64,000 nucleotides of DNA from Photobacterium angustum (GCF_002954615.1 NZ_MSCJ01000001.1:2418001-2482000); one strand, 5' to 3'; counted from the stretch's first letter, positions 18,701 through 28,228 are shown. Notes: generated by a model not told the origin, from the letters alone. Made by a program: numbers and translations.

Positions 18701-19255
18701 ATGAATCCTTTCGTTTATCTAGTTCAAACCGGCTTTGATCTTTACATCATGGTCGTATTATTACGAGTTTGGTTACAATGGTCTCGTGCAGACTTTTATA
18801 ATCCCTTCTCACAATTTATTGTTAAAGCGACTCAACCGATCGTTGCGCCATTACGCCGCGTGATCCCATCAATTGGTTCGCTAGATATGGCAACGGTACT
18901 GTTTGCTTATGTACTGTGTGTCGCTAAATTTATCATCATTATTTCAATCAGCAGTGGTGGTTTTTCCTTTGAACCAAGCTTCCTGTTCTTAGGGCTATTA
19001 GCATTATTAAAAGCAGCTGGTAGTTTATTGTTCTGGGTACTATTGATCCGTGCAATCTTAAGCTGGGTTAGCCAAGGTCGAAGCCCTATCGAATATGTCA
19101 TGCACCAATTAACAGAACCACTAATGGCGCCTGTTCGCCGCGTTCTTCCTGCAATGGGCGGTTTAGATCTGAGTGTTCTAGTGATCTTTATCGCACTACA
19201 ATTTGCTAACTACGCGATGGGCTCTTTAGTTGGTAACGTGTGGTACATGCTGTGA
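18701..19255 (+). CDS. yggT: YggT family integral membrane protein
   Basis: Small inner-membrane protein with two tandem YGGT units. Each has a hydrophobic helix, an RxWLxW-like stretch and a P-L-RRV(I/L)P motif ([28 protein letters not shown]). It has 184 residues and four predicted membrane helices. The function is unknown, though neighbours hint at roles in osmotic or proline physiology (inference). Its stop overlaps the GTG start of yggU (GTGA). Confidence 0.92.
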   Translation: MNPFVYLVQTGFDLYIMVVLLRVWLQWSRADFYNPFSQFIVKATQPIVAPLRRVIPSIGSLDMATVLFAYVLCVAKFIIIISISSGGFSFEPSFLFLGLLALLKAAGSLLFWVLLIRAILSWVSQGRSPIEYVMHQLTEPLMAPVRRVLPAMGGLDLSVLVIFIALQFANYAMGSLVGNVWYML

Positions 19256-19545
19256 CAGAAAAGACCATCTTTCGTGATGATGACGATCTCATTATTCGAC
19301 TTTATATCCAACCGAAAGCAAGCCGCGATCAGATTGTTGGCTTGCATGGCAACGAAGTAAAAATTGCCATTACCGCGCCACCGGTAGACGGAAAAGCCAA
19401 TGCCCATTTAGTAAAGTTCCTTGCAAAACAATTTAAGGTCGCTAAAGGGTTAATTCATGTAGAAAAAGGCTTACAAGGTCGGCACAAACAAATTCGGATT
19501 GAAGCCCCGAAAGTTATTCCCTCAGAGATCGCCACCATCATGTAA
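19252..19545 (+). CDS. yggU: DUF167 family protein YggU
   Basis: Small conserved protein of unknown function. GTG 19252 overlaps the yggT stop by 4 nt and gives 97 residues, matching the 96 of E. coli. A GTG four codons upstream is less likely because it falls further inside yggT. Family segments [17 protein letters not shown] and [10 protein letters not shown] are clear. A strong terminator follows, so the cluster may end partly here. Confidence 0.9.
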   Translation: MTEKTIFRDDDDLIIRLYIQPKASRDQIVGLHGNEVKIAITAPPVDGKANAHLVKFLAKQFKVAKGLIHVEKGLQGRHKQIRIEAPKVIPSEIATIM

Positions 19546-19560
19546 TTTGATTGGTTCAAT

Positions 19561-19597
19561 AAAGCGAATATCAGTAACCGATATTCGCTTTTTTTAT
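19561..19597 (+). terminator. yggU terminator
   Basis: AAAGCGAATATC pairs with GATATTCGCTTT across a 7-nt loop, followed by a T-run. Confidence 0.88.
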
Positions 19598-19690
19598 CCC
19601 CTTACTCTTAGCTACAATCATCAAGTCAAGCAACACATCGCGACATAAAGGAAATACTTCAGTTACTTACTGAAAGATAAGGATACTTCA

Positions 19691-20116
19691 ATGAAAATAT
19701 TACTTAGCCTGCTACTGCTCGTTTTCACGCTGCCTAGCCATGCTGGACAATTCAAAAAATTTGGCGACTTAGAAGTACATTATTCTAGTTTTGCCTCAAC
19801 ATTTTTAACCCCAGAAATTGCCAGCCACTATAAAATTCAGCGCAGCCGTTACAGTGCGTTGGTCAATATTGCGATTCTCGATACCAGTAAACAAGAAAAA
19901 ACAGCGGTTAAAGCACAGCTAACTGGTATTGCTCGTAATGTATTAGGACAGCAAAAGAAGTTGAACTTTAGAGAAATAAAAGAAGGTAAATCAATTTATT
20001 ACCTTGCTGAATTTAAACACGCTAATGATGAAACGTTTAATTTTACGATCACTATTTTCTCTAACGGTAAAAAAGAAACACTGGCCTTTAAGCAGACCTT
20101 CTTCGTTGACAAGTAA
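19691..20116 (+). CDS. DUF4426 family exported protein
   Basis: A 141-residue protein with a clear signal peptide (KILLSLLLLVFTLPSHAG) and a single compact domain that I recognise as DUF4426, common in Vibrionaceae and related gammaproteobacteria. No function is known. It is probably periplasmic. In this group it lies between yggU and rdgB as here, but terminators on both sides suggest its own promoter. Confidence 0.8.
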   Translation: MKILLSLLLLVFTLPSHAGQFKKFGDLEVHYSSFASTFLTPEIASHYKIQRSRYSALVNIAILDTSKQEKTAVKAQLTGIARNVLGQQKKLNFREIKEGKSIYYLAEFKHANDETFNFTITIFSNGKKETLAFKQTFFVDK

Positions 20117-20148
20117 GCACTTGAGCATCAACCTCTTCTACAATCACT

Positions 20149-20169
20149 AGGCGCACTCGCGCCTTTTTT
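20149..20169 (+). terminator. Terminator after the DUF4426 gene
   Basis: AGGCGC-ACTC-GCGCCT followed by a T-run. Confidence 0.8.
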
Positions 20170-20233
20170 ATTACGATAACAACCGTTATTATAGCTGCCA
20201 ATATTACATAGCTTGACGTTCAAAGGCATCAAA

Positions 20234-20827
20234 ATGAGTAAACTTGTACTAGCAACAGGCAATCAAGGCAAAGTAAAAGAAATGGCCGATTTACTGGCTG
20301 ATTTTGGTTTTGATGTAGTCGCGCAAAGTGATTATAACGTTTCATCCGTTGCTGAAACGGGCACCACATTTATTGAAAATGCGATCATTAAAGCGCGCCA
20401 TGCGGCAAAGGAAACGGGCCTTCCAGCTATTGCCGATGACTCTGGCTTAGAAGTTGATCACCTCAACGGTGCACCGGGTATTTATTCTGCACGTTTTGCT
20501 GGTGAAGACGCATCAGATGCTGACAACATTGATAAGCTACTTGCGGAAATGAAAGATGTACCCGCCGAGCAACGTACTGCACGTTTCCATTGTGTACTTG
20601 TGATGATGCGCCATGAAAACGATCCTACGCCACTGGTTTGTCATGGTTCTTGGGAAGGCAGCATCTTAACTGAACGTCATGGCGAAAATGGTTTTGGTTA
20701 CGATCCGGTATTTTGGGTACCTGAAGATCAATGTGCTTCAGCTCAACTTCCACCAGCTCGTAAAAAGCAACTATCACACCGTGGTAAAGCACTACAGCAA
20801 TTGTTTAGCGCATTAAAGGCCGATTAA
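20234..20827 (+). CDS. rdgB: XTP/dITP diphosphatase (house-cleaning nucleotidase)
   Basis: Hydrolyses non-canonical purine nucleotides such as dITP and XTP, keeping them out of DNA. The start [17 protein letters not shown] at 20234 gives 197 residues, identical in length to E. coli Rdg[22 protein letters not shown] and [10 protein letters not shown] are signature segments. The stop codon TAA is directly followed by the ATG of hemW, so the pair is tightly coupled. Confidence 0.96.
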   Translation: MSKLVLATGNQGKVKEMADLLADFGFDVVAQSDYNVSSVAETGTTFIENAIIKARHAAKETGLPAIADDSGLEVDHLNGAPGIYSARFAGEDASDADNIDKLLAEMKDVPAEQRTARFHCVLVMMRHENDPTPLVCHGSWEGSILTERHGENGFGYDPVFWVPEDQCASAQLPPARKKQLSHRGKALQQLFSALKAD

Positions 20828-21991
20828 ATGCTTGTACCTCCACCACTGAGTTTATATGTCCACATCCCTTGGTGTGTACAAAAATGTCCTTATTGTGATT
20901 TCAACTCTCACGCCTTAAAGACAGATCTTCCTGAGCTTGATTATATTGATGCCTTAATTGACGACTTAGAAACCGATCTTAGTGCTTATCAGTTAATCAA
21001 TGGAGCACGACCTCTCCACTCAATTTTTATTGGTGGAGGGACGCCTAGCTTGATCTCTCCAAGTGAGATTGGTCGTTTATTAAAAGCCATTGAGCAACGC
21101 ATTCCATTTAGTGATGATATTGAAATCACTATGGAAGCCAACCCTGGTACGGTAGAGGCGGGTCGTTTTGAAGCTTATCGCCAAGCTGGTGTAAACCGTA
21201 TTTCTATTGGTATTCAAAGCTTTCAAAATGAAAAACTCGAACGTCTTGGCCGTATTCATGGCGCAGATGAAGCGATTCGTGCTGCAGGGCTTGCAAAGGA
21301 AGCGGGATTAAACAGCTTTAATGTCGATCTTATGCATGGCTTACCGGATCAAAGCGTGAATGATGCGATCAGTGATTTAAAACAAGCGATCGCGCTCGAT
21401 CCACCGCATTTGTCTTGGTATCAGCTGACAATTGAACCCAATACCCTGTATTACTCAAAACCACCGACATTGCCTGATGATGACGACTTGTGGGATATTT
21501 TTGAGCAAGGTCATCAGCTTTTAACAGAAGCCGGTTATCAGCAATATGAAATATCAGGCTACAGCAAGCAGGGAAAACAATGTCAGCATAACCTTAACTA
21601 CTGGCGTTTTGGTGATTACCTTGGTATTGGTTGTGGCGCACATGGCAAAATCAGTTTTGCTGATGGGCAAATCATCCGTACCGTTAAAGTCAAACACCCT
21701 CGTGGATATTTACAAGCCGATAAACCGTATTTAACGCAAGAGAATAAGGTTGCTGATGGTGAACGTCCATTCGAGTTCTTTATGAATCGTTTTCGTTTAT
21801 TAGAATCCTGTCCAAAGCAAGATTTTGTCGCAAGAACAGGTTTAGCGTTAACAACCATAGAGCCGACAATTGATTGGGCGATAGCGCAAAACTATCTCCA
21901 AGATACGGGCGATCATTGGCAAATCACCGAGCACGGTAAATTGTTCTTAAATGATCTCCTAGCTGCCTTCGTTGACGATGATAACGAGTAG
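20828..21991 (+). CDS. hemW: Radical SAM heme chaperone HemW
   Basis: Radical SAM protein related to HemN. HemW proteins bind heme and act as heme chaperones rather than as coproporphyrinogen oxidases. The iron-sulfur motif CVQKCPYC puts the ligands at Cys16, Cys20 and Cys23. FIGGGTPSLI and the ITMEANPG segment fit the SAM-binding core. It has 387 residues. ATG immediately follows the rdgB stop with no spacer, so translation probably relies on coupling. Confidence 0.94.
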   Translation: MLVPPPLSLYVHIPWCVQKCPYCDFNSHALKTDLPELDYIDALIDDLETDLSAYQLINGARPLHSIFIGGGTPSLISPSEIGRLLKAIEQRIPFSDDIEITMEANPGTVEAGRFEAYRQAGVNRISIGIQSFQNEKLERLGRIHGADEAIRAAGLAKEAGLNSFNVDLMHGLPDQSVNDAISDLKQAIALDPPHLSWYQLTIEPNTLYYSKPPTLPDDDDLWDIFEQGHQLLTEAGYQQYEISGYSKQGKQCQHNLNYWRFGDYLGIGCGAHGKISFADGQIIRTVKVKHPRGYLQADKPYLTQENKVADGERPFEFFMNRFRLLESCPKQDFVARTGLALTTIEPTIDWAIAQNYLQDTGDHWQITEHGKLFLNDLLAAFVDDDNE

Positions 21992-21999
21992 TATCCAAT

Positions 22000-22039
22000 A
22001 AAAAAGCGAGCACTATGTTATTCAGAGTGCTCGCTTTTC
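22000..22039. terminator. Bidirectional terminator between hemW and the YggN-like gene
   Basis: AAAAAGCGAGCACT pairs with AGTGCTCGCTTTT, with A and T runs on both outer sides. It serves two convergent genes. Confidence 0.85.
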
Positions 22040-22055
22040 TCTTGTTACATATTGA

Positions 22056-22472
22056 CTAATTTAACGTGACGCTACGCCAGTTTTTTAATGCTGGAATCGC
22101 ATCTTGCAACTGTTGTTCTTGTTCTATCCGCAGCGAAACAAAGTCACACACTTGCTTATCAATACGCTGAGAATGCGACAATAAATAAGGCAAGTCATTA
22201 TCTAAAAGCTCGTAATAGTCCGATAATAATTGTGTTTGTTTTGGACTCAATGCAACCTTATGTACATCGAAAAACATCCGCCCTTTAGCATCAACAATAA
22301 ATTCTTGCTTACCTTGTACTAAAGTTAACCGCCCTTCATTTAAACTCAGTGAGTTATGCCATTGTGGTTCGCATTCAACCGCATGAGCTGATACCGTAAA
22401 GAAGCTGAGCATCGCTACTATTGCGCCTAATATCGATGTTGTTAGTCCGTGAAACCCCTTATTCATTAACAT
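22056..22472 (-). CDS. Exported DUF2884 (YggN-like) protein, short form
   Basis: Exported protein of unknown function. A signal peptide covers about residues 1-32 (SFFTVSAHA cleavage region). The mature part begins with a Cys-containing segment and includes GRLTLVQGKQEFIVDAKG and LSPKQTQLLSDYYELL, which resemble the N-terminal half of E. coli YggN. At 138 residues it is much shorter than the roughly 240 of YggN. A GGGGAGA ribosome site favours ATG 22472. The E. coli neighbourhood (hemW, yggN, trmB, mutY) supports the family call. Confidence 0.65.
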   Translation of the reverse strand: MLMNKGFHGLTTSILGAIVAMLSFFTVSAHAVECEPQWHNSLSLNEGRLTLVQGKQEFIVDAKGRMFFDVHKVALSPKQTQLLSDYYELLDNDLPYLLSHSQRIDKQVCDFVSLRIEQEQQLQDAIPALKNWRSVTLN

Positions 22473-22520
22473 ACGATTCTCCCCTAATGTGAGCCTCGCT
22501 GTTTTATGTATACGGGCTCA

Positions 22521-23441
22521 CTAAAAAATAGAACGTCCAATACGCTCAGATAATTTTTCTAACGCTGCAGTCCCTGCAACAGAATTACCGGATTGATCCA
22601 GTTCTGGCGACCACACTGCAATCGTCATCTCACCCGGTACAATCGCAACAATGCCACCTCCTACACCAGACTTTCCTGGCATACCTACCCGATAGGCAAA
22701 TTCACCTGCGCCATCATATAAACCACAGGTCGCAAGCAATGCATTTATATGCTTACTTTGAGTTTGGCTGATAATTCTTTTTTTCGCGCCTAAAGGAAGC
22801 CCTTTATTTGCTAAATAGCTAAATGTTCTGGCGAGATCGACACAACTCATCTTGAGAGCACAATAACTAAAATAATTAGTGAGTACTGGCATCACTTCAT
22901 TATCAAAGTTACCGAATGAACGCATTAAATAAGCAATGGAAGCATTACGATCGCTATGTTGCATTTCAGAGCTAGCGACGACTTTGTCGTAAACAATATT
23001 CGGATTACAAGAAAGCTCTCGCACCAATTCCAACATCCGATATTGCGGTGCACATAAACGACTATGCAGTAAATCCGACACTACAATCGCACCTGGATTA
23101 ATAAATGGATTACGTGGGATCCCTTTTTCTAACTCAAGCTGAATCATAGAGTTAAACGCTTGACCTGATGGCTCTTTTCCAACACGAGACCACAACTCTT
23201 CCGATTCATATAATGTCATTGCAAGTGTTAACGACAACACCTTAGAGATAGATTGAATAGAAAAACCTTCTTGGCTATCACCCGCCTGAATAATTTCTCC
23301 GTCGTTATAGCACACTGCTATACCTAATTTACTCGCAGGTACGTTAGCTAAAGCAGGAATATAGTCAGCCACTTTTCCTTGACCTATCAATGGTCTCACT
23401 TCATCTAATACTTCATTGAGCAGTGTAGCTGTTGGCTTCAT
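22521..23441 (-). CDS. glsA: Glutaminase
   Basis: Serine-dependent beta-lactamase-fold glutaminase that hydrolyses glutamine to glutamate and ammonia. The start [18 protein letters not shown] at 23441 gives 306 residues, typical for the family. The SxxK pair is Ser64-Ile-Ser-Lys67. NPFINPGAI and [12 protein letters not shown] are substrate-site segments. A terminator-like hairpin lies only 19 bp upstream of the start, between trmB and glsA, so glsA expression may depend on read-through or on an overlapping promoter. Confidence 0.95.
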   Translation of the reverse strand: MKPTATLLNEVLDEVRPLIGQGKVADYIPALANVPASKLGIAVCYNDGEIIQAGDSQEGFSIQSISKVLSLTLAMTLYESEELWSRVGKEPSGQAFNSMIQLELEKGIPRNPFINPGAIVVSDLLHSRLCAPQYRMLELVRELSCNPNIVYDKVVASSEMQHSDRNASIAYLMRSFGNFDNEVMPVLTNYFSYCALKMSCVDLARTFSYLANKGLPLGAKKRIISQTQSKHINALLATCGLYDGAGEFAYRVGMPGKSGVGGGIVAIVPGEMTIAVWSPELDQSGNSVAGTAALEKLSERIGRSIF

Positions 23442-23459
23442 ATCTCTTTCTCCAAGGGG

Positions 23460-23488
23460 AAAAAAAGCCAACACAAGGTTGGCTTTTT
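23460..23488 (-). terminator. Terminator or attenuator between trmB and glsA
   Basis: AGCCAAC/GTTGGCT with a short loop is followed on the minus strand by seven T. It ends 18 bp before the glsA start codon and just upstream of its ribosome site. Confidence 0.8.
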
Positions 23489-23489
23489 A

Positions 23490-23519
23490 ATTGATTTAAC
23501 AAAGCGTCATTAAATCAAT
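23490..23519. repeat. 10-bp perfect inverted repeat before glsA
   Basis: ATTGATTTAA (23490-23499) and TTAAATCAAT (23510-23519) are exact complements separated by 10 bp. It directly abuts the terminator-like hairpin on the trmB side. It could be an operator, or half of an antiterminator structure. Confidence 0.55.
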
Positions 23520-23557
23520 AATGTCTTATTTCTTCAGCATATAATACCAAAGAGAAA

Positions 23558-24295
23558 TTATTCAGTACGCTCGTACTTCATATCCCAAACGCCGTGACCT
23601 AAACGGTGACCACGAGCTTCGAATTTGGTTAATGGGCGATCTTCTGGACGATCAATATAAGCACCGTTTGTTGCCGTATTACGGTAACCTGGCGCTGCAT
23701 CCATCACTTCAACCATATGCTCAGCGTAGTTTTCCCAGTCAGTTGCCATATGGAAAATACCACCAATTTTAAGCTTTTTACGCAGCATTTCAGCAAATTC
23801 AGGCTGAACGATACGACGCTTATGGTGACGTGCTTTATGCCATGGGTCTGGGAAGAATAGCTGTACGGTATCTAAACTACCATCAGGGATCATGTATTCA
23901 AACACTTCAACACCATCGTGACACATTACACGAAGGTTAGTTAAACCTGCATCTTCAGCACCCATTAGACACGCACCCACACCAGGGCTATGTACTTCGA
24001 TACCAATAAAGTTTTTCTCAGGTGCATTTTTAGCCATTTCTACTAATGACGCACCCATACCAAAACCAATTTCTAACACTACTGGCGCTTCACGGTTATA
24101 TACTTCTTTCCAGTCCAGCATTTGCTTGGCGAAGTCAATACCCATAGTTGGCCAGTTGTTTTCCATCGCATGTTCTTGGCCCTTAGTTAAACGGCCTTCA
24201 CGACGAACAAAGCTACGGATCTTACGAACCAGTTTGCCATCTTCGGTAAATTCGGTCAGGGTCACTTCACCTGACTTCTTTGAAACTTCGCTCAT
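23558..24295 (-). CDS. trmB: tRNA (guanine-N7-)-methyltransferase
   Basis: Makes m7G46 in the variable loop of tRNAs. The start [16 protein letters not shown] at 24295 gives 245 residues (239 in E. coli); the in-frame extension upstream is not conserved. The Rossmann SAM site [15 protein letters not shown] and the [15 protein letters not shown] tRNA-binding motif are clear. It is divergent from mutY, as in E. coli. Confidence 0.96.
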   Translation of the reverse strand: MSEVSKKSGEVTLTEFTEDGKLVRKIRSFVRREGRLTKGQEHAMENNWPTMGIDFAKQMLDWKEVYNREAPVVLEIGFGMGASLVEMAKNAPEKNFIGIEVHSPGVGACLMGAEDAGLTNLRVMCHDGVEVFEYMIPDGSLDTVQLFFPDPWHKARHHKRRIVQPEFAEMLRKKLKIGGIFHMATDWENYAEHMVEVMDAAPGYRNTATNGAYIDRPEDRPLTKFEARGHRLGHGVWDMKYERTE

Positions 24296-24570
24296 GCTAA
24301 TAACTATCCAAACAAAAAAGAAACGGATTGGCATTATCCAAAGTTATCGACTCAATTCAAGTCTATCAATTGCGACAATGGCCAGTTTATGGTGCAATCT
24401 TGCCCATAATAGACAATAAATAACGTTGCACTTCTGTTTGCAGTATAAGTGATTGCACTAGCGGACACCAATTTTCACTGTGTAGCGAAAAATAACTCAA
24501 TAGCTACTCCTCATTGGCAAATACCATATCCCTTTGCGCAATATAAAGATAAGTAGCTATAAACTGTAAA

Positions 24571-25647
24571 GTGAGCACAACATTGAGTACGACATTTTCC
24601 GATGCCATTTTAGCGTGGTACGACAAATTCGGCCGCAAAACCCTACCTTGGCAACAAGATAAAACCCCATATAAAGTATGGCTTTCAGAGATCATGTTGC
24701 AACAAACCCAAGTAGCAACCGTGATCCCCTACTTTGAACGTTTTATGACACGCTTCCCTACCGTGCAAGACTTAGCGGATGCCGAGCAAGATGAAGTCTT
24801 ACACTTATGGACAGGGCTCGGCTATTACGCTCGTGCGCGTAACCTCCATAAAGCAGCACAATTAATTGTTAGCGAACATAACGGCATTTTCCCAACAGAT
24901 ATCGATCAAGTCCAAGCATTACCGGGCATTGGTCGTTCAACTGCTGGCGCTGTTCTTTCACTCTCACTCGCTCAACATCACCCTATCTTAGATGGCAATG
25001 TGAAACGTACGCTTGCCCGTTGTTACGCGATTGAAGGCTGGCCTGGTAAGAAAACCGTTGAAAACAAATTATGGCAAATTGCTGAGACAAATACGCCCGA
25101 GATGGGGGTCGAACGCTATAACCAAGCCATGATGGATATGGGAGCAATGATTTGTACCCGTAGTAAACCTAAATGTGAATTATGTCCCGTAAGCACACAA
25201 TGCATTGCACTCAAAGAATTACGACAAACCGATTTTCCGGGTAAAAAACCCAAAAAAACATTGCCTGAAAAACAAACATGGTTCGCTATTTTACAGTGCG
25301 ACGATAAAGTTTGGTTAGAACAACGCCCACAAGTCGGAATTTGGGGTGGCCTATGGTGCTTCCCTCAACATGACAATGCTGATTTAACGTCGCTATTGGA
25401 CAAGCAATTAGGTCAACAACTGTCACTTATCGAACAGCAAAGTCAGTTAACTGCTTTTCGTCATACGTTTAGCCATTATCATCTTGATATCGTGCCGATC
25501 TTATACGAACTTAAATCACAACCTACAGAGATCAATGAAGCTTCAGGTCAATGGTATGATCTTAATAATCCACCAAAAATCGGATTAGCAGCACCAGTAC
25601 AGAAAATTTTGGACAGTTTGGCATACTCGTTAAACCATCAAAAATAA
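24571..25647 (+). CDS. mutY: Adenine DNA glycosylase
   Basis: Removes adenine mispaired with 8-oxoguanine. The helix-hairpin-helix [14 protein letters not shown] and the catalytic Asp in ILDGNVKR are present. Four cysteines spaced C-x6-C-x2-C-x5-C ([17 protein letters not shown]) hold the [4Fe-4S] cluster. A C-terminal Nudix-like 8-oxoG recognition domain contains [12 protein letters not shown]. The start is uncertain: GTG 24571 (358 residues) has little ribosome site, whereas TTG 24583 has AGTGAG 7 nt ahead; the conserved part begins a few residues later in both cases. Confidence 0.94.
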   Translation: MSTTLSTTFSDAILAWYDKFGRKTLPWQQDKTPYKVWLSEIMLQQTQVATVIPYFERFMTRFPTVQDLADAEQDEVLHLWTGLGYYARARNLHKAAQLIVSEHNGIFPTDIDQVQALPGIGRSTAGAVLSLSLAQHHPILDGNVKRTLARCYAIEGWPGKKTVENKLWQIAETNTPEMGVERYNQAMMDMGAMICTRSKPKCELCPVSTQCIALKELRQTDFPGKKPKKTLPEKQTWFAILQCDDKVWLEQRPQVGIWGGLWCFPQHDNADLTSLLDKQLGQQLSLIEQQSQLTAFRHTFSHYHLDIVPILYELKSQPTEINEASGQWYDLNNPPKIGLAAPVQKILDSLAYSLNHQK

Positions 25648-25776
25648 GACGGTTTTTACCGCTTTTATTTCCGCTCAGTGATGCTAGATGCCAGTCACTG
25701 ACTCTGGTATAACTATCAACTAATCACTCATTTTCGCTGAGCCTGTATATCAGCGAGTTACAGTAAGGAATATTTC

Positions 25777-26049
25777 ATGAGTCGTACTGTTTTTTGTACT
25801 CGACTACAACAAGACGCTGAAGGTTTAGACTTTCAACTTTACCCAGGTGAACTAGGCCAACGTATTTTTGATAATATTTCGAAGCAAGCATGGGCTGAAT
25901 GGCAAGGTAAGCAAACCATGCTGATCAACGAGAAAAAGCTCAACATGATGAATCCTGAACATCGCCAGTTATTAGAAACTGAAATGGTGAAGTTTTTGTT
26001 CGAAGGTCAAGATGTGATTATCGACGGTTACACACCGCCAGAAAAATAA
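25777..26049 (+). CDS. yggX: Fe(2+)-trafficking / oxidative damage protection protein
   Basis: Small cytoplasmic protein linked to protection of iron-sulfur proteins from oxidation. It has 90 residues and starts [19 protein letters not shown]; the conserved Cys is residue 7. The [17 protein letters not shown] segment is the family signature. It follows mutY by about 130 bp, the same order as in E. coli. A 14-bp-arm hairpin lies just past its stop. Confidence 0.95.
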   Translation: MSRTVFCTRLQQDAEGLDFQLYPGELGQRIFDNISKQAWAEWQGKQTMLINEKKLNMMNPEHRQLLETEMVKFLFEGQDVIIDGYTPPEK

Positions 26050-26057
26050 AATTTATA

Positions 26058-26104
26058 ATTGAGGTTTCATCTCTGAATTTGCTTTAAATTGATGAAATCT
26101 CAAT
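26058..26104 (+). other. Long hairpin after yggX without a T-tract
   Basis: ATTGAGGTTTCATC (26058-26071) pairs with GATGAAATCTCAAT (26091-26104) with a single G-T wobble. The loop is 19 nt. The next bases are AATGAATATC, so it is not a classic terminator; it may protect the 3' end of the mRNA. Confidence 0.55.
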
Positions 26105-26182
26105 AATGAATATCAAAATCACACCACAACGAACAAAAAGACAACAAACAACACTATTTATCTTTTTTTATTAAAAAAAGTG

Positions 26183-26211
26183 TTGACGAAAAGGCTGAAA
26201 ACCCTTTTAAT
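26183..26211 (+). promoter_or_regulatory. Stringent-type promoter of the first tRNA array
   Basis: -35 TTGACG (26183-26188), 17-bp spacer, -10 TTTAAT (26206-26211), then a GC-rich discriminator AGCGCCCCG. An AT-rich upstream stretch resembles an UP element. Transcription should begin only about 5 nt before the first tRNA. Confidence 0.8.
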
Positions 26212-26222
26212 AGCGCCCCGTT

Positions 26223-26298
26223 GCCTCGATAGCTCAGTCGGTAGAGCAGAGGATTGAAAATCCTCGTGTCGGTGGTTCGATTCCGCCTCGAGGCACCA
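26223..26298 (+). tRNA. tRNA-Phe (GAA)
   Basis: 76 nt, cloverleaf-compatible, anticodon GAA at 26256-26258, encoded CCA end. First gene of array 1, about 11 bp after the -10 box. Confidence 0.97.
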
Positions 26299-26341
26299 TT
26301 ACTTCCCTTTCGAAGTTTGGTGCAAAGCAACCACAATCTGT

Positions 26342-26417
26342 TCCTCCTTAGTTCAGTTGGTAGAACGGCGGACTGTTAATCCGTATGTCGCTGGTTCAAG
26401 TCCAGCAGGAGGAGCCA
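26342..26417 (+). tRNA. tRNA-Asn (GTT)
   Basis: 76 nt, anticodon GTT at 26375-26377, acceptor TCCTCCT/AGGAGGA, encoded CCA. Confidence 0.97.
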
Positions 26418-26467
26418 CTATTTATTTCTTGGCTCAATAGAGCGGGGAAATTAAAAGAATATAGTGT

Positions 26468-26543
<76 letters not shown>

Positions 26544-26599
26544 TTTATTCTCTTACTCACGTAAGAAATGCAAAAATAGCAATTTGATTGCTGTGTTTT

Positions 26600-26675
26600 G
26601 CCTCGATAGCTCAGTCGGTAGAGCAGAGGATTGAAAATCCTCGTGTCGGTGGTTCGATTCCGCCTCGAGGCACCA
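26600..26675 (+). tRNA. tRNA-Phe (GAA)
   Basis: Second tRNA-Phe of array 1, same sequence as the first. The spacer after it has a perfect ACCTGA-TACG-TCAGGT hairpin, a probable processing element. Confidence 0.97.
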
Positions 26676-26718
26676 TATTCATCTCACCTGATACGTCAGG
26701 TAAGATAAAAGAGATAAT

Positions 26719-26794
26719 TCCTCCTTAGTTCAGTTGGTAGAACGGCGGACTGTTAATCCGTATGTCGCTGGTTCAAGTCCAGCAGGAGGAGCCA
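26719..26794 (+). tRNA. tRNA-Asn (GTT)
   Basis: Second tRNA-Asn of array 1, identical to the first. Only 11 bp separate it from the next tRNA-Thr. Confidence 0.97.
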
Positions 26795-26805
26795 AATAAA
26801 CGTGT

Positions 26806-26881
<76 letters not shown>

Positions 26882-26938
26882 TTTATTTTCTTACTCACGT
26901 AAGAATGCAAAAGTAGAGACTTAACCATCACTACTTCT

Positions 26939-27014
26939 GCCTCGATAGCTCAGTCGGTAGAGCAGAGGATTGAAAATCCTCGTGTCGGTGGTTCGATTCC
27001 GCCTCGAGGCACCA
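26939..27014 (+). tRNA. tRNA-Phe (GAA)
   Basis: Third tRNA-Phe of array 1. The duplication shared with array 2 ends a few bases after it. Confidence 0.97.
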
Positions 27015-27057
27015 TATTCATCTCACCTGATACGTCAGGTAAGATAAAAAAGATAAT

Positions 27058-27133
27058 TCCTCCTTAGTTCAGTTGGTAGAACGGCGGACTGTTAATCCGT
27101 ATGTCGCTGGTTCAAGTCCAGCAGGAGGAGCCA
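27058..27133 (+). tRNA. tRNA-Asn (GTT)
   Basis: Last tRNA of array 1, followed at once by the terminator. The position is unique to array 1; array 2 has tRNA-Thr at this point. Confidence 0.97.
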
Positions 27134-27140
27134 GTTAAGA

Positions 27141-27168
27141 AACCTTGTCGCAAGACAAGGTTTTTTTT
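27141..27168 (+). terminator. Terminator of tRNA array 1
   Basis: AACCTTGTC-GCAA-GACAAGGTT, a GNRA-type tetraloop stem, followed by eight T in total. Confidence 0.92.
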
Positions 27169-27474
27169 CGTCTTGAATTTGTTAACTTTCCTCACTTTCC
27201 TCTTCCTATTCTATTTTTAGACAAGAACTCCCTCTCTCAAAATGATTATTCCCCGATCTTTTTTTATCGCCCTACCAGCAATGAGATCTTTTTCAGTTAA
27301 AAACTTAATAATTACTCTCCTTTTCTTTCGATATTTCACAAAATAATCTTTAATTATTTCTGTTGCTTGCTTCACAAACTAATGTTCAAACAGGTATCAA
27401 CCTCCAATAAAAGCTTACTTTTCAAACAAACGGAACAAAAAAGACAAGGTTGATAATTATTTAGAAAAAAAGCA

Positions 27475-27503
27475 TTGACGCAAAGACCGAAAACCTTTTT
27501 AAT
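27475..27503 (+). promoter_or_regulatory. Stringent-type promoter of the second tRNA array
   Basis: -35 TTGACG (27475-27480), 17-bp spacer, -10 TTTAAT (27498-27503), GC-rich discriminator GCGCTCCG. It has the same architecture as the first promoter but a different spacer sequence, so the promoter lies outside the near-identical repeat. Confidence 0.8.
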
Positions 27504-27513
27504 GCGCTCCGTT

Positions 27514-27589
27514 GCCTCGATAGCTCAGTCGGTAGAGCAGAGGATTGAAAATCCTCGTGTCGGTGGTTCGATTCCGCCTCGAGGCACCA
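27514..27589 (+). tRNA. tRNA-Phe (GAA)
   Basis: First gene of array 2, 10 bp after the -10 box; identical to the array 1 copies. Confidence 0.97.
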
Positions 27590-27632
27590 TTACTTCCCTT
27601 TCGAAGTTTGGTGCAAAGCAACCACAATCTGT

Positions 27633-27708
27633 TCCTCCTTAGTTCAGTTGGTAGAACGGCGGACTGTTAATCCGTATGTCGCTGGTTCAAGTCCAGCAGG
27701 AGGAGCCA
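27633..27708 (+). tRNA. tRNA-Asn (GTT)
   Basis: Anticodon GTT at 27666-27668; identical to the array 1 copies. Confidence 0.97.
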
Positions 27709-27758
27709 CTATTTATTTCTTGGCTCAATAGAGCGGGGAAATTAAAAGAATATAGTGT

Positions 27759-27834
<76 letters not shown>

Positions 27835-27889
27835 TTTATTCTCTTACTCACGTAAGAAATGCAAAAATAGCAATTTGATTGCTGTGTTT

Positions 27890-27965
27890 GCCTCGATAGC
27901 TCAGTCGGTAGAGCAGAGGATTGAAAATCCTCGTGTCGGTGGTTCGATTCCGCCTCGAGGCACCA
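27890..27965 (+). tRNA. tRNA-Phe (GAA)
   Basis: Second tRNA-Phe of array 2. The spacer before it is one T shorter than in array 1, the only difference seen between the repeat copies. Confidence 0.97.
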
Positions 27966-28008
27966 TATTCATCTCACCTGATACGTCAGGTAAGATAAAA
28001 GAGATAAT

Positions 28009-28084
28009 TCCTCCTTAGTTCAGTTGGTAGAACGGCGGACTGTTAATCCGTATGTCGCTGGTTCAAGTCCAGCAGGAGGAGCCA
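28009..28084 (+). tRNA. tRNA-Asn (GTT)
   Basis: Second tRNA-Asn of array 2; identical to the other copies. Confidence 0.97.
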
Positions 28085-28095
28085 AATAAACGTGT

Positions 28096-28171
<76 letters not shown>

Positions 28172-28228
28172 TTTATTTTCTTACTCACGTAAGAATGCAA
28201 AAGTAGAGACTTAACCATCACTACTTCT

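Larger units (their letters stand above)
27134..27513. other. Gap between the two tRNA arrays
   Basis: 380 bases with the array 1 terminator at the left end and the array 2 promoter at the right end. The 300 bases between are AT-rich and show no open frame or structure that I can support. Confidence 0.75.

Noticed and set aside
26154..26336. A 60-codon open frame antisense to the first tRNA-Phe
   Set aside because: It is simply the reverse complement of a tRNA gene plus its flanks, a common false call; the tRNA explains the sequence fully.
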